Assembly: GCF_011682055.1 (NCBI RefSeq)
Contig: NZ_JAAQOM010000002.1
Coordinates: forward strand, 186,001-250,000
Length of the DNA stretch: 64,000 nucleotides
Origin: Telluria antibiotica
GTDB taxonomy: Bacteria > Pseudomonadota > Gammaproteobacteria > Burkholderiales > Burkholderiaceae_D
Reading direction: 5' to 3'
Of this stretch, positions 1 through 9,009 are shown in pieces; position 1 is the first letter of the stretch; every line of letters starts with the position of its first letter. The notes below the pieces were generated by a model. The model saw only the letters and a program-made list of their open reading frames with translations. It was not told the origin of the DNA and searched no databases. The position numbers were made by a program, and so were the translations under genes.

Positions 1-576
1 TCGGGCTGCGTAACCTACTCGGGCATTTTGGCCAACCCGACGTATGCCTGCCAGATGAGCTTGCAGGGCGGCGACAACACGGCCGGCAGCGCGGGCAACA
101 ACACGTACCTGCTCAGCAGTATCGCCGGCCTGACCAGCGCGGCGCAGCTCGGCCTCGTCGTCAACGTCAGCGAAGGCGCCCCGACCAATGACGCCACCCT
201 GACCGACCTTTACCTCAGCTTGTACAACATGACGTTGGGCACGACGAAGTACTTCGCCTACACGGGGCCGGACCTGGTCCTCAAGGACACCGACGGCGTG
301 GGCGTCTCCGGCAAGCACACGTTCATCCTGGACTCGACGCAGGCCCTGGCGGCCAAGGCGTTCTGCCCCGTGCTGAGCAATTGCGTGGTGGCGGGCGGCA
401 TCCAGTTCGCGTTCGGCACCACCCAGGCGACACCGGAGACGATGTACATCGGTGCGTTCAAGGGCGAAGGCGGTGGTGACAGCGGTGGCGGCGAAGCGCC
501 CGAACCGGCCTCGATCGCCCTGTTCGGCGCCGGCTTGCTCGCCCTGCGCGGCATGCGCCGCCAGCCAAAGAAGTAA
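1..576 (+). CDS. PEP-CTERM sorting-domain protein (5' partial)
   Basis: The frame is open from base 1, so the true start lies before the window. The visible 191 residues are Gly/Ala/Thr/Asn-rich, as expected for an exported surface protein. The C-terminus has the exosortase signal in order: a Gly/Ser-rich linker, a PEP motif (EAPEPASIALFG), a short hydrophobic segment (GAGLLALRG) and a basic tail (MRRQPKK). In this family the tail is processed by exosortase EpsH/XrtA and the protein is exported, often in exopolysaccharide-producing bacteria. The body has no domain I recognise. A strong hairpin terminator follows 20 bp after the stop, so this is the last gene of its transcript. Confidence 0.85.
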   Translation, partial: SGCVTYSGILANPTYACQMSLQGGDNTAGSAGNNTYLLSSIAGLTSAAQLGLVVNVSEGAPTNDATLTDLYLSLYNMTLGTTKYFAYTGPDLVLKDTDGVGVSGKHTFILDSTQALAAKAFCPVLSNCVVAGGIQFAFGTTQATPETMYIGAFKGEGGGDSGGGEAPEPASIALFGAGLLALRGMRRQPKK

Positions 577-595
577 CCGCGGCAGCGGCCACCAC

Positions 596-634
596 CAGGC
601 GCCGTTCCGGCCAACACCGGACGGCGCCTGTTTT
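596..634 (+). terminator. Rho-independent terminator of the PEP-CTERM gene
   Basis: The arms CAGGCGCCGT (596-605) and ACGGCGCCTG (621-630) pair perfectly. A second CCGG/CCGG pairing lies inside them, with loop CCAACA, and TTTT follows directly. It sits 20 bp after the stop at 576. Confidence 0.8.
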
Positions 635-710
635 CCTTCGCTGAAGCGCATCTCGCGGCCAGGCGGCGCGGCAGGTTACACTGTCGCCTTTTACACACCG
701 CCACCACGCC

Positions 711-1976
711 ATGTCGTTCGCTTCGCTCGGCCTGATCGACCAGATCACGCGCACCCTCGCCTCGCTCTCGTACCACACGCCCACCGCCGTCCAGGCGCAG
801 GCGATACCCGCCGTGCTGGCAGGGCGCGACGTCATGGCCGCCGCCCAGACGGGCACCGGCAAGACGGCCGGCTTCGCGTTGCCGCTGCTGCAGCGCCTCG
901 TGATGGATGGCGGCCAGGTCGCGAGCAATGCGGCGCGCGCGCTGATCCTCGTGCCCACGCGCGAACTGGCGGAACAGGTGCACGAAAGCGTGCGCGCCTA
1001 CAGTGCCGGCCTGCCGCTGCGCACGATGGTCGCGTACGGCGGCGTCAGCATCAATCCGCAGATGATGCGGCTGCGTAAGGGCGTCGACGTCCTCGTCGCG
1101 ACGCCGGGCCGCCTGTTGGACCTGCAGCGCCAGAACGCGGTGCGCTTCAACCAGGTGCAGACGCTCGTCCTCGACGAGGCGGACCGCATGCTGGACCTCG
1201 GCTTTTCGCGCGACATCGACAACCTGCTCGCGCTGCTGCCGAAGCAGCGCCAGACCCTGCTCTTCTCCGCGACGTTCTCCGACCCGATCCGCGCGCTCGC
1301 CGCCAAGCTGCTGCACGACCCCGTCGGCATCGAGGCGGCGCCGCGCAACACGACGGTGAAGGCGATCCGCCAGTGGATCGTCCCCGTCGACAAGAAACGC
1401 AAGCCCGACCTGTTCCTGCACCTGCTGGCGCGCCACGACTGGCCGCAGGTGCTCGCGTTCGTGAAGACGCGCAAGGGCGTCGACCAGCTCGTCGAGCTGC
1501 TGGCGGCGCGCGGCATCGCGGCCGACTCGATCCACGGCGACAAGCCGCAGCCCTCGCGCCTGCGCGCGCTCGACCGCTTCAAGGCGGGCGAGGTGCGCGT
1601 GCTCGTCGCGACGGACGTCGCCGCGCGCGGCCTGGACATCGACGACCTGCCCGTCGTCGTCAACGTCGACCTCCCGATCGTCGCGGAAGACTATGTGCAC
1701 CGCACGGGGCGCACGGGCCGCGCGGGGGCGTCGGGCGAGGCGGTGTCGCTCGTGTGCGCGGACGAGGTGCAGCAGCTCGCCGCCATCGAAGCGCTGACGA
1801 AACAGAGCCTGGCGCGCAACGAAGAAGCGGGCTTCGCACCCGAGCACCGCGTGCCGCAGACGACGGCGTCCGGCGCCGTCGTCAAGAAGCCCAAGAAGCC
1901 CAAGAAACCGAAAGGCGCCAGGGACGCCCGGGCCGATGCGCCCGTCGTGCAGGAAGACGTGCGCTTCCGGCGCTGA
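711..1976 (+). CDS. DEAD-box ATP-dependent RNA helicase (RhlE-like)
   Basis: This 421-residue protein has all core DEAD-box motifs in order: a Q-motif region near residues 3-30, Walker A AQTGTGKT near 45-52, PTRELAEQ, DEAD in VLDEADRMLD, SAT in LLFSATF, and motif VI HRTGRTGRAG. The family unwinds short RNA duplexes with ATP during ribosome assembly and mRNA turnover. The last ~30 residues form a basic KKPKKPKKPK tail, a common RNA-binding extension. A TACACT -10-like element at 677-682 precedes the ATG at 711. Length and tail fit RhlE-type helicases better than DbpA, but the paralogue cannot be fixed from sequence alone. Confidence 0.93.
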   Translation: MSFASLGLIDQITRTLASLSYHTPTAVQAQAIPAVLAGRDVMAAAQTGTGKTAGFALPLLQRLVMDGGQVASNAARALILVPTRELAEQVHESVRAYSAGLPLRTMVAYGGVSINPQMMRLRKGVDVLVATPGRLLDLQRQNAVRFNQVQTLVLDEADRMLDLGFSRDIDNLLALLPKQRQTLLFSATFSDPIRALAAKLLHDPVGIEAAPRNTTVKAIRQWIVPVDKKRKPDLFLHLLARHDWPQVLAFVKTRKGVDQLVELLAARGIAADSIHGDKPQPSRLRALDRFKAGEVRVLVATDVAARGLDIDDLPVVVNVDLPIVAEDYVHRTGRTGRAGASGEAVSLVCADEVQQLAAIEALTKQSLARNEEAGFAPEHRVPQTTASGAVVKKPKKPKKPKGARDARADAPVVQEDVRFRR

Positions 1977-1978
1977 CC

Positions 1979-2419
1979 CTACCAGTACGCCTGGACGAGG
2001 CGCCGGCCGGCGAGAATCACGAGCAGCGCGACGACGATGCCGCGCACGATCCACGTGCGTCGCTCCCGGCGGCGCCATCGGTCCGCCGAGGCGGCCGTCG
2101 CGCGGTGGTCGTCCTCGTCGTCGGGGTGGGTGTAAGCATCGTCCAGCGCCCGGTACGTCTCGCCTTCGTCGCCCCGCACGCGCGCACCCAGCGCATCGGC
2201 CAGCGCGATCATGCGGTCGAGCCCATCGTCGTCCGGGTTCTTCGTCCACAGCTGGCCATCCTGGTACCACAGCTGCAGCCCGCCATCCGCGTGGAGCGTA
2301 CGCGCTGCGCGGTCGTGGCGCCCGCCGGGCAGCGTGGCCGCGGCCCTTTCGATCTCGTCTTCAATGATCGGAAGCGACGCCTTTCCCCGCGTGCGCAGGA
2401 TCGTGACGTGGTAGCCCAT
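1979..2419 (-). CDS. Hypothetical protein with C-terminal membrane anchor
   Basis: I do not recognise this 146-residue protein. The N-terminal ~80 residues look like a small soluble alpha/beta domain (MGYHVTILRTRG...LQLWYQDGQLWTKNPDDDG). An acidic stretch, a basic RRRERR cluster and a single hydrophobic segment (IVRGIVVALLVILAG) follow close to the C-terminus, suggesting a tail-anchored inner-membrane protein facing the cytoplasm. It is convergent with the helicase (2-bp gap) and lies downstream of the patZ-like gene in the same direction. Confidence 0.6.
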   Translation of the reverse strand: MGYHVTILRTRGKASLPIIEDEIERAAATLPGGRHDRAARTLHADGGLQLWYQDGQLWTKNPDDDGLDRMIALADALGARVRGDEGETYRALDDAYTHPDDEDDHRATAASADRWRRRERRTWIVRGIVVALLVILAGRRLVQAYW

Positions 2420-2462
2420 GTAAGTTGCATCATTCGTCGGTTCGCACCGATTCTACGGTTTG

Positions 2463-5153
2463 TCACCGCAGGTCCAGCCAGAACTTGCGCACGCCCTCGT
2501 CCTCGTCGACGGGCCCCACCGTGAACCCGAGCTTCTTGACGAGGCCGATGACGGGCGCGTTCTGCGGCAGCGCCTCGCCGACGATCTCGCGGGTGCCGCG
2601 GGCGCGGCAATAGGCGATCAACTTATTCATCAGCATGACGCCGAGGCCCTTGCCCTTCAGGTCGGAGCGCACGGTGACGGCGAATTCCGCGCTCATGTTG
2701 TCCGGGTCGGCCACGACGCGGCTCACCGCGAGCGTTTCCGGGGCGCCGTCCGGCCCCGAGCGCGTGGCGATGAAGGCCATCTCGCGGTCGTAGTCGATCT
2801 GCGTGAAGCGCGCCAGCTGCGCCGGCTGCAGCTCGCGCACGCGCACGAACATGCGGTAGCGCACGTCGTCCGGCGTCAGGGCATTGAAGAACGCCACGTG
2901 CGCGGCGCCGTCCTCGGGGCGGATGGGGCGCAGCAGGATCGTCCCGCCCTGCCACGGCACCACTTCCTCCAGCTCGACCGGGTACGGACGGATCGCGAGC
3001 CGGTCGAGCGCATTGCCTGCGCGGTCGGGCGGCGCGACGCGCAGGCGCGCATCCAGCACGACGGCGCCGTTGCCGTCGGCCAGCAGCGGATTGATGTCCA
3101 GTTCGACGATCTCCGGCACCTCGGCCACGAGGCGCGCCACCTGCACGAGCACGGCGGCGATGGCGTCCAGGTCGGCGGGCGGATGGTTGCGATAGCCGGC
3201 CAGCTGGCGCGCCACGCGCGTGCGCGAGATCAGGTCACGCGCCAGCACCGTGTTCAGCGGCGGCAGCGCGACCGCGTGGTCGTTCACGGCTTCCACGGCG
3301 AGGCCGCCCTGTCCGAACAGGATCACGGGGCCGAACACGGAGTCCAATGCGGCTCCCGCGATCAGCTCGTGCGCTTCCGGATTCCGGGCCATCGCCTGCA
3401 CGATGAAGCCGTCCAGGCGCGCGTCCGGCTTCAGTTCCGCGAGCCGCTTCGCCATCCGCTCCGTCGCGGCGCGCACGGCCTCCGGCGTGTCCAGGTCGAG
3501 CGAGACACCGCCCACGTCGGACTTCTGCACGACGTCCGGCGACAGGATCTTCACCGCCACCGGATAGCCGATCTCCGCGGCCATCGCCACCGCCTCGTCG
3601 GGCGTCGCGGCCGCGCGCGTGGGCACCGTCGGGATGCCGTAGGCGTCCAGGATGGCCTTCGTGTCCGGGTCGTCCAGCAGGTAGCGGCCGGTCCGGCGGC
3701 CCCGTTCCAGCGCGGCGCGCACGAGGGCGCGCGCCCGGTCGCGGTCCGGCTCGCCGTCGCCGATCGATGCCGGCACTTCCATCAGCAGCTGCTGGTTGCG
3801 GCGGAAGTGGACGATCTGCAGGAAGCCGTTCACGGCCGCTTCCGGCGTACGGTACGCCGGCATGCCGGCCTCGTACGCGATCGTGCGCGCCTCGCCGACG
3901 GACTGCAGGCCGAGCCAGCACGCGAGCACATTGCGCGACGACGCCTTCGCCAGCGGCGCCACGGCGCGCGCCACGTCGGCCGGATCGACGACGGCGTTCG
4001 GCGCGTGGATCATCACGACGGCATGCGCCTCGGGGTCGTGCAGCAGCACGTCGATCACGTCGCGGTAGCGCTCCGGCGGCGCGTCGCCGCGCAGGTTCAA
4101 TTCGCCGCTGCCGCTCCACTCGGGCACGAGGTCGCGCAACCTTGCCACCGTCTCCGCCGCCAACACGGCCTGGTGACCGCCGCCGTATTGCAGCGCGTCC
4201 GCCGCGAGCACGACGGGCCCCGCGCCGTTGCCGATCAGCGCCAGGCGTTCGCCGAACAGTGGCTTGGCGCGCGCCAGCGTCTCGACGGCGGCGAACAGCT
4301 GGTCGGTCGTGTACACGCGCAGCATGCCGGCGCGGCGGATCGCGGCGTCGTACACGTCGTCCGGCCGCGCCAGCACGCCGGACAGGCAGGCGCCCGCCGT
4401 CGCCGCCTCCAGCGAGCGGCCCGCCTTCAGCATCAACGTGGGCTTGCTGCGGGCCGCGGCGCGCGCGGCGGACATGAACTTGCGGGCATGGCGCACGCTC
4501 TCCGCATGGACGAGTATCGCGGACGTGCCGGGGTCGCTGGCCAGGTAGTCCAGCACGTCGCCGAAGTCGACGTCGGCCGACTCGCCCAACGCGATGAACG
4601 TGGAAAAGCCCACGTTGCGCGTGCGCGCCCAATCGAGCACGCCCGCCATCAGCGCGCCCGATTCCGACACGAACGCGATCCGCCCCGCCGCCGCGCCGCC
4701 CACGGCGATGCTGGCGTTCAGGCCGATGCCGGGCGCCAGCAGGCCGGAGCTGTTCGCGCCCAGGATGCGCAGCAGGTACGGGTTGGCGGCATCCAGCATC
4801 GCCTGCTTGATGCTGCGCCCCCGCGCGTCGCGCGCCGTCGACACGCCCGCACTCATCACGATCGCGGCGCGCGTCCCCAATTCGCCCAGGCGGCGCACGA
4901 TGGCGGGGATCGTCGCCGGTGGCGTGCAGATGATCGCGAGGTCCGGCGCCTGCGGCAGGTCGCCCACGTCGGCCCAGACCTGCAGGCCGTCCAAGGTGTC
5001 GTACTTCGGATTCACCGGGTACAGCGCGCCCTTGAAGCCGCCTTCGCGCAGGTTGCGCAGCATGGTCGCGCCCACGCTGCCCGGGCGCTCCGATGCGCCG
5101 ACCAGGGCCACCGACGCCGGTGCAAACAGTTGCTTGAGATTACGTACGCTCAT
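2463..5153 (-). CDS. PatZ-like NDP-forming acyl-CoA synthetase / GNAT lysine acetyltransferase
   Basis: This 896-residue protein has a CoA-binding Rossmann domain (VALVGASERPGSVG near residues 15-28), a succinyl-CoA-ligase-like middle, an ATP-grasp domain (YPVAVKILSPDVVQKSDVGG near 510-530) and a C-terminal GNAT domain (from ILLRPIRPEDG near 730; acetyl-CoA loop GKGLGVML). This order matches Pat/PatZ (YfiQ), which acetylates lysines of acetyl-CoA synthetase and other enzymes. In true ADP-forming acyl-CoA synthetases a His in an SHTGAL motif carries the phosphate. Here the aligned stretch reads GACLSGVL with no His, so ligase activity is probably lost and the acetyltransferase role is favoured. 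It is divergent from the CDF gene. Confidence 0.88.
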   Translation of the reverse strand: MSVRNLKQLFAPASVALVGASERPGSVGATMLRNLREGGFKGALYPVNPKYDTLDGLQVWADVGDLPQAPDLAIICTPPATIPAIVRRLGELGTRAAIVMSAGVSTARDARGRSIKQAMLDAANPYLLRILGANSSGLLAPGIGLNASIAVGGAAAGRIAFVSESGALMAGVLDWARTRNVGFSTFIALGESADVDFGDVLDYLASDPGTSAILVHAESVRHARKFMSAARAAARSKPTLMLKAGRSLEAATAGACLSGVLARPDDVYDAAIRRAGMLRVYTTDQLFAAVETLARAKPLFGERLALIGNGAGPVVLAADALQYGGGHQAVLAAETVARLRDLVPEWSGSGELNLRGDAPPERYRDVIDVLLHDPEAHAVVMIHAPNAVVDPADVARAVAPLAKASSRNVLACWLGLQSVGEARTIAYEAGMPAYRTPEAAVNGFLQIVHFRRNQQLLMEVPASIGDGEPDRDRARALVRAALERGRRTGRYLLDDPDTKAILDAYGIPTVPTRAAATPDEAVAMAAEIGYPVAVKILSPDVVQKSDVGGVSLDLDTPEAVRAATERMAKRLAELKPDARLDGFIVQAMARNPEAHELIAGAALDSVFGPVILFGQGGLAVEAVNDHAVALPPLNTVLARDLISRTRVARQLAGYRNHPPADLDAIAAVLVQVARLVAEVPEIVELDINPLLADGNGAVVLDARLRVAPPDRAGNALDRLAIRPYPVELEEVVPWQGGTILLRPIRPEDGAAHVAFFNALTPDDVRYRMFVRVRELQPAQLARFTQIDYDREMAFIATRSGPDGAPETLAVSRVVADPDNMSAEFAVTVRSDLKGKGLGVMLMNKLIAYCRARGTREIVGEALPQNAPVIGLVKKLGFTVGPVDEDEGVRKFWLDLR

Positions 5154-5241
5154 CGACGCTCCCAGCCGTGCAAGCCACCCGCGGCGGATTGGCTACACTT
5201 GGTTCGACATCCGGTTCGACATCCAACAACGACGACAGCCC

Positions 5242-6213
5242 ATGACGGACACCGACAACGAACGAGGCGCCGACGCCGACGACAGCGGCAACAAGGAAAG
5301 CGGATCGCGCAAGGTGATCTACGCGGCCGTCCTCGCCAACCTGGGCATCGCCGTGGCCAAGTTCATCGTGGCCGCCATCACGGGCAGCGCCGCCATGCTC
5401 GCGGAAGGCATCCACTCCGCCGTCGACACGGGCAACGAGTTCCTGCTGCTGATCGGTGAACGTAACAGCGCCAAGCCCGCCGACAAGAGCCATCCGTTCG
5501 GGTACGGCAAGGCATTGTACTTCTGGGCGCTGCTCGTCGCGCTGTCCGTGTTCTCGCTGGGCGGCGGACTCTCGATCTACCACGGCATCAGCGCGCTGCG
5601 CCACCCGGATCCGGTCGAGGACCCGCTGTGGAACTACGTCGTGCTGGCCGTCTCCGCCTGCTTCGAGGGCTACAGCTGGAACGTGTCGCGGCGTGAACTG
5701 AACAAGCGGCGCAAGCCTGGCGCGTCGCTGTGGCAGACCGTCCATGCGAGCAAGGACGCGTCCGTGTTCACGGTCTTCATCGAAGACACGGCCGCGCTGC
5801 TGGGCCTCGCCATCGCGGCCGTGGGCATCACGCTGGGCTGGCTGTTCGACAGTCCCTACTTCGACGCGGGCGCGTCGGTCATGATCGGCCTGTTGCTCGT
5901 GGGCGCCGCGTTCGCCCTCGCGCGCGAGACGGGCGCGCTGCTCGTGGGCGAAGGCATCGGCACGGACGCCACGCGGCGCGTGTGCCAGATCCTGCGCGAC
6001 GACCCGTCGATCGAGGACGTGGGCAAGGTGCTCAGCATGCAACTGGGGCCGGACGACGTGCTGCTGACGGCGGCCGTGCGCTTCAACCGCGGCATGCGCA
6101 TCGACGAGGTGGAGGCCGCGATCGAACGGCTGGAAACCGCGGTGGCGGCCGCGTATCCGCCGATCCGCCACATCTATTTCGAATCGGGCGCGCTGCGCTC
6201 GGCGATGCGCTGA
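5242..6213 (+). CDS. Cation diffusion facilitator (CDF) family transporter
   Basis: This 323-residue inner-membrane protein has a hydrophilic acidic N-terminus followed by several hydrophobic segments between residues ~30 and 230. The metal-site signature HSAVD (AEGIHSAVDTGNE) is in TM2, and a cytoplasmic C-terminal alpha/beta domain (VLLTAAVRFNRGMRIDEVEAAIERLE) follows. CDF proteins export Zn2+, Fe2+ or Co2+ by proton antiport. The start at 5242 is preferred over a much longer upstream frame because that extension overlaps the divergent patZ gene and carries no recognisable sequence. It ends 13 bp before a convergent gene. Confidence 0.88.
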   Translation: MTDTDNERGADADDSGNKESGSRKVIYAAVLANLGIAVAKFIVAAITGSAAMLAEGIHSAVDTGNEFLLLIGERNSAKPADKSHPFGYGKALYFWALLVALSVFSLGGGLSIYHGISALRHPDPVEDPLWNYVVLAVSACFEGYSWNVSRRELNKRRKPGASLWQTVHASKDASVFTVFIEDTAALLGLAIAAVGITLGWLFDSPYFDAGASVMIGLLLVGAAFALARETGALLVGEGIGTDATRRVCQILRDDPSIEDVGKVLSMQLGPDDVLLTAAVRFNRGMRIDEVEAAIERLETAVAAAYPPIRHIYFESGALRSAMR

Positions 6214-6226
6214 CATCGGCCGGGTC

Positions 6227-6598
6227 CTAATCCGCGGACGCGGCGGGCAGTGCGCGAAAGCGCGCCGAACGGGCCTCGAACTCGCGCAGCAGGCCCGCAA
6301 CGACGGCCGCCGTATGCGCCCGCAGCGCCTGCGGATCGGGATCGGCATGAGCGGCGGCCCGCAGCGCGGCGCATTCCGCCAGTTGTGCCAGCGCCACGAC
6401 GACGTCGGCGCGGCCCCGGACGCCCTGCGCGCTGGAGTAATACGGGCGGCAGCGCCGGTCGAGCACGAACGTGCCCTGCACGAGGCGGTCGACCCCCATG
6501 TCGAAGATCACCCGCTCGATGACCTGCGCGGCACGTTCGCCCACCTGGCGGCGGCTGCGCATGGCCCGCGTCGCAAACAAGTGCCCCAAGATGCCCAT
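6227..6598 (-). CDS. Hypothetical protein
   Basis: This is a 123-residue, mostly helical soluble protein that I do not recognise. It has a basic N-terminus (ATRAMRSRRQVGERAAQVIERVIFDMGVDRL), a central RRCRPYYSSAQGVRGRADVV segment and an Ala-rich helical C-terminus. It has neither signal peptide nor membrane segment. It is convergent with the CDF gene. The start at 6598 gives MGILGHLF. Confidence 0.5.
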   Translation of the reverse strand: MGILGHLFATRAMRSRRQVGERAAQVIERVIFDMGVDRLVQGTFVLDRRCRPYYSSAQGVRGRADVVVALAQLAECAALRAAAHADPDPQALRAHTAAVVAGLLREFEARSARFRALPAASAD

Positions 6599-6675
6599 AC
6601 GGCGTCGTCCCTTTAGTCATTGTCGACATGCTACCACGCGCGTCGCGCCCGGCGCACTGCCAAGCAGCGGCACCG

Positions 6676-6691
6676 TGCTAGAATCGCGCCG
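6676..6691 (+). promoter_or_regulatory. Extended -10 promoter giving a leaderless transcript
   Basis: TGC-TAGAAT (TGn extended -10; hexamer 6679-6684) is followed by only 6 nt before the GTG start at 6691. Transcription would therefore begin at or next to the start codon. No Shine-Dalgarno sequence lies upstream of this GTG. Confidence 0.45.
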
Positions 6692-7050
6692 TGAATACCG
6701 TCCTGCGCTCGCTGTTCGTCTGGTTGTTGTTGCTGGCCCTGCCCGTCCAGGGCGTGGCGGCGGCGGCGCGCATGCTGCCGTCCGTGGCTGCACCGGCCGC
6801 CATGGCGGCCGCGCACCATTGCCACGACACGGCACCTGCCGCGGATGCCGCCAAGGCCGCCGACGCGCATCACCCGGACAAGCATCACGGAGCGTGCGCC
6901 GACTGCTGCATCGCCGCAGCGCCCGTGCCGGCGACGGTCGTCGCGCCGGCGTGCGCGCCCCCGTCGGTCGCCATCCCCTTCCGCGCCGGCCACGTGCCCA
7001 GCGTCGACCCGGCGCTGCCCGAACGCCCTCCCCGCCTTTTCGTCGCCTGA
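6691..7050 (+). CDS. Small exported His/Cys-rich protein (copper-island associated)
   Basis: This 119-residue protein has an N-terminal signal segment (LFVWLLLLALPVQGVAAA). A His/Cys-rich middle follows (AAHHCHDTAP, HHPDKHHGACADCCIA), then a Pro-rich end DPALPERPPRLFVA. The style recalls short DUF2946-type proteins found beside copper resistance genes, but that assignment is from memory. The His and CxxCC residues could bind copper in the periplasm. It starts with GTG on what appears to be a leaderless message and is the first gene of the + strand copper island; the next gene starts 85 bp after its stop. Confidence 0.6.
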   Translation: MNTVLRSLFVWLLLLALPVQGVAAAARMLPSVAAPAAMAAAHHCHDTAPAADAAKAADAHHPDKHHGACADCCIAAAPVPATVVAPACAPPSVAIPFRAGHVPSVDPALPERPPRLFVA

Positions 7051-7135
7051 ACGGCGCGGCCACCGAGCCGCGTCCGCAGTCCGTCGCCCGCGCACTGAGC
7101 GCTGCGGCGTCCTTCACGCATTCGAACGAGACGAT

Positions 7136-7606
7136 ATGAAACGACACCACCTGACCTGTGCGCTGGCCTGCCTGCTGGCCGGCGCAGCCACGCACGCCGC
7201 CGCGCAGACCGCACCCGGCGGCGTCGCCGATCCGCAGGCACCGGCGCCCGCCACGCGCGCGCAGCCGGCCATCGACTACCACACCGAACCCGCGCCGGCC
7301 GCACGTCCCGACGAAGCCTGGCGCACCGCCAATACGACCGTCGGCGGACGCAATCCGATGCGACTGACCATGCCCGGCATGCAAGGCAGTCACGACCACC
7401 ATGCCGGCATGGACATGGACGCGATGCAGTGCATGGGGGGCGGCGGCTGCGCGTGTTGCGACGGCAAGGACAAGATGCCGGCCCATGGCGACCATGGCGA
7501 TCACGGCGCCATGCAGTGCAAACCGGCCGATGGCGGTTGCGGATGCTGCAGCGGCATGGCGATGAAGGACGGCGCCGGCTGCTGCGACCACAAGGAGGGC
7601 AAGTGA
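7136..7606 (+). CDS. Exported Met/Cys/His-rich metal-binding protein
   Basis: This 156-residue protein has a signal peptide (LTCALACLLAGAATHAAAQ). A Pro/Ala spacer leads into a metal-binding C-terminal half with MQCMGGGGCACCDGKDKM, a repeated GDHGDHGAMQC and CGCCSGMAMKDGAGCC. Such Met/His/Cys clusters bind Cu(I)/Cu(II) in periplasmic chaperone-like proteins. The start at 7136 (MKRHHLTCALA) is chosen over a longer frame because it opens directly on the signal peptide. Its TGA overlaps the ATG of the TolC-like gene (TGATG), so the two are translationally coupled. Confidence 0.75.
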   Translation: MKRHHLTCALACLLAGAATHAAAQTAPGGVADPQAPAPATRAQPAIDYHTEPAPAARPDEAWRTANTTVGGRNPMRLTMPGMQGSHDHHAGMDMDAMQCMGGGGCACCDGKDKMPAHGDHGDHGAMQCKPADGGCGCCSGMAMKDGAGCCDHKEGK

Positions 7607-9009
7607 TGCGGCGCCCTGGTCTCCGCACCGGCCCGCCCGCCGCGCTGGCCGCGCTCGCGCTGTTGTCCGGCTGCGCGACCGTCGCGCCGGATGGCGGCTT
7701 CGGCGACGTCGCGGCCACGACGCAGGCGCGCATCGGCGCGACGCCGGAACTCGCGCGTGACGGTGCCGGCGCCCTCGCCGCCTCGCTGCGCGACCTCCCG
7801 GTGTTCGCGCAAGGCGCGCCGCTCGACATGGACGCCGCGGTGCGCATCGCCGTCGTCAACCACGCTGGCCTGCAGGCCACGTACCGGAACGTCGGCGTCG
7901 CGCAGGCCGATCTCGTCACCGCGTCGCGGCCGCCGAATCCGAAGCTCGACTTCAAGCGGCTGGCGGGCGGTGGCGCCCTCGAGATCGAACGCGGCATCAC
8001 GTTCGACCTCGTCGGCCTGCTGACGGCACCGCTGGCCGCGCGCATGGAAACGCGCCGCTTCGAACAGGTCAAACGCGACGTGGGTGCCGCCATCGAGCGG
8101 CATGCGCTGGAAACGCGCACGGCGTGGATCGAGGCCGTGGCGAGCCGGCAGGCGCTCGACTACGCGCGCCGCGTGCTGGCCGCGAGCGCCGCGGGTGCCG
8201 AACTCACGGGTCGCATGGCCAGCGTCGGTAACACGAACCAGCTGGAGCTGGCGCGCGAACAGGTCTTCCACGCCCAGGCCGCGGGCGACGTCGCGCGCGC
8301 GGCGCGGCGCGCGACGGCCGCGCGCGAACGCCTCACGCGCGCGCTGGGCCTGTGGGGCAAGGATGCAGATTATGCGTTGCCCGACCACCTGCCCGACCTG
8401 CCGGCCGCGCCGGCCGACCTGCCGGACGTCGAACGCCTCGCGCTGGCGCAACGCCTGGACGTGCAGGCGGCACGGGCGGACGCGGCCGCCACGGCGGCCG
8501 ACCTGGGCCTCACGCGCACGACGCGCTTCATCAACGTGCTCGACGCGGGTTACGCAAACAAGTCGCAGACGGACGCGCCGACGGAACGCGGCTACACGCT
8601 GTCGCTGGAACTGCCGCTGTTCGACTGGGGCGGCGCGCGCGTCGCCCGCGCCGAGGCCACGTACATGCGGGCCGTGGACCGCGTCGCGCTCGCGGCCGTC
8701 ACGGCGCGCAGCGAAGCGCGCGAGCGCTACCTCGCCTACCGCAACGCGTACGATGTCGCGCGCCACTACCGCGACACGATCATCCCGCTACGCAGGAAGA
8801 TCGGGGACGAAGTCCTGCTGCGCTACAACGGCATGCTCGCGAGCCCGCAAGACCTGCTGGCCGACGCGCGCGCACAGGCCGAGGCGGTCACCGCCTACAT
8901 CGAGGCGCAGCAGGCGTTCTGGGAAGCGCAAGCCGAACTGGAAGCCGCCCTGGGCATGCGGATCGCCCCGCAGGCCGCGCCCGCAACGCACAAGGAACAC
9001 GCAGAATGA
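7606..9009 (+). CDS. TolC-family outer-membrane efflux lipoprotein
   Basis: This 467-residue protein begins with a lipoprotein signal (AALALLSGCATV, lipobox Cys near residue 21). Two long repeated alpha-helical stretches with heptad-like patterns follow (ALDYARRVLAASAAGAELTG and the related second half near EARERYLAYRNAYDVARHY), the OEP fold of TolC/CusC. It should form a trimeric channel through the outer membrane for metal efflux. It overlaps its neighbours on both sides by 1-4 bp. No RND pump or membrane-fusion protein gene accompanies it here, which is unusual for a CusC-type channel. Confidence 0.85.
   Translation: MRRPGLRTGPPAALAALALLSGCATVAPDGGFGDVAATTQARIGATPELARDGAGALAASLRDLPVFAQGAPLDMDAAVRIAVVNHAGLQATYRNVGVAQADLVTASRPPNPKLDFKRLAGGGALEIERGITFDLVGLLTAPLAARMETRRFEQVKRDVGAAIERHALETRTAWIEAVASRQALDYARRVLAASAAGAELTGRMASVGNTNQLELAREQVFHAQAAGDVARAARRATAARERLTRALGLWGKDADYALPDHLPDLPAAPADLPDVERLALAQRLDVQAARADAAATAADLGLTRTTRFINVLDAGYANKSQTDAPTERGYTLSLELPLFDWGGARVARAEATYMRAVDRVALAAVTARSEARERYLAYRNAYDVARHYRDTIIPLRRKIGDEVLLRYNGMLASPQDLLADARAQAEAVTAYIEAQQAFWEAQAELEAALGMRIAPQAAPATHKEHAE

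Noticed and set aside
2460..5459. 999-residue + strand open frame
   Set aside because: It is antisense to the well-supported patZ-like gene. The translation is Arg/His/Gln-rich nonsense typical of a complementary frame in high-GC DNA.
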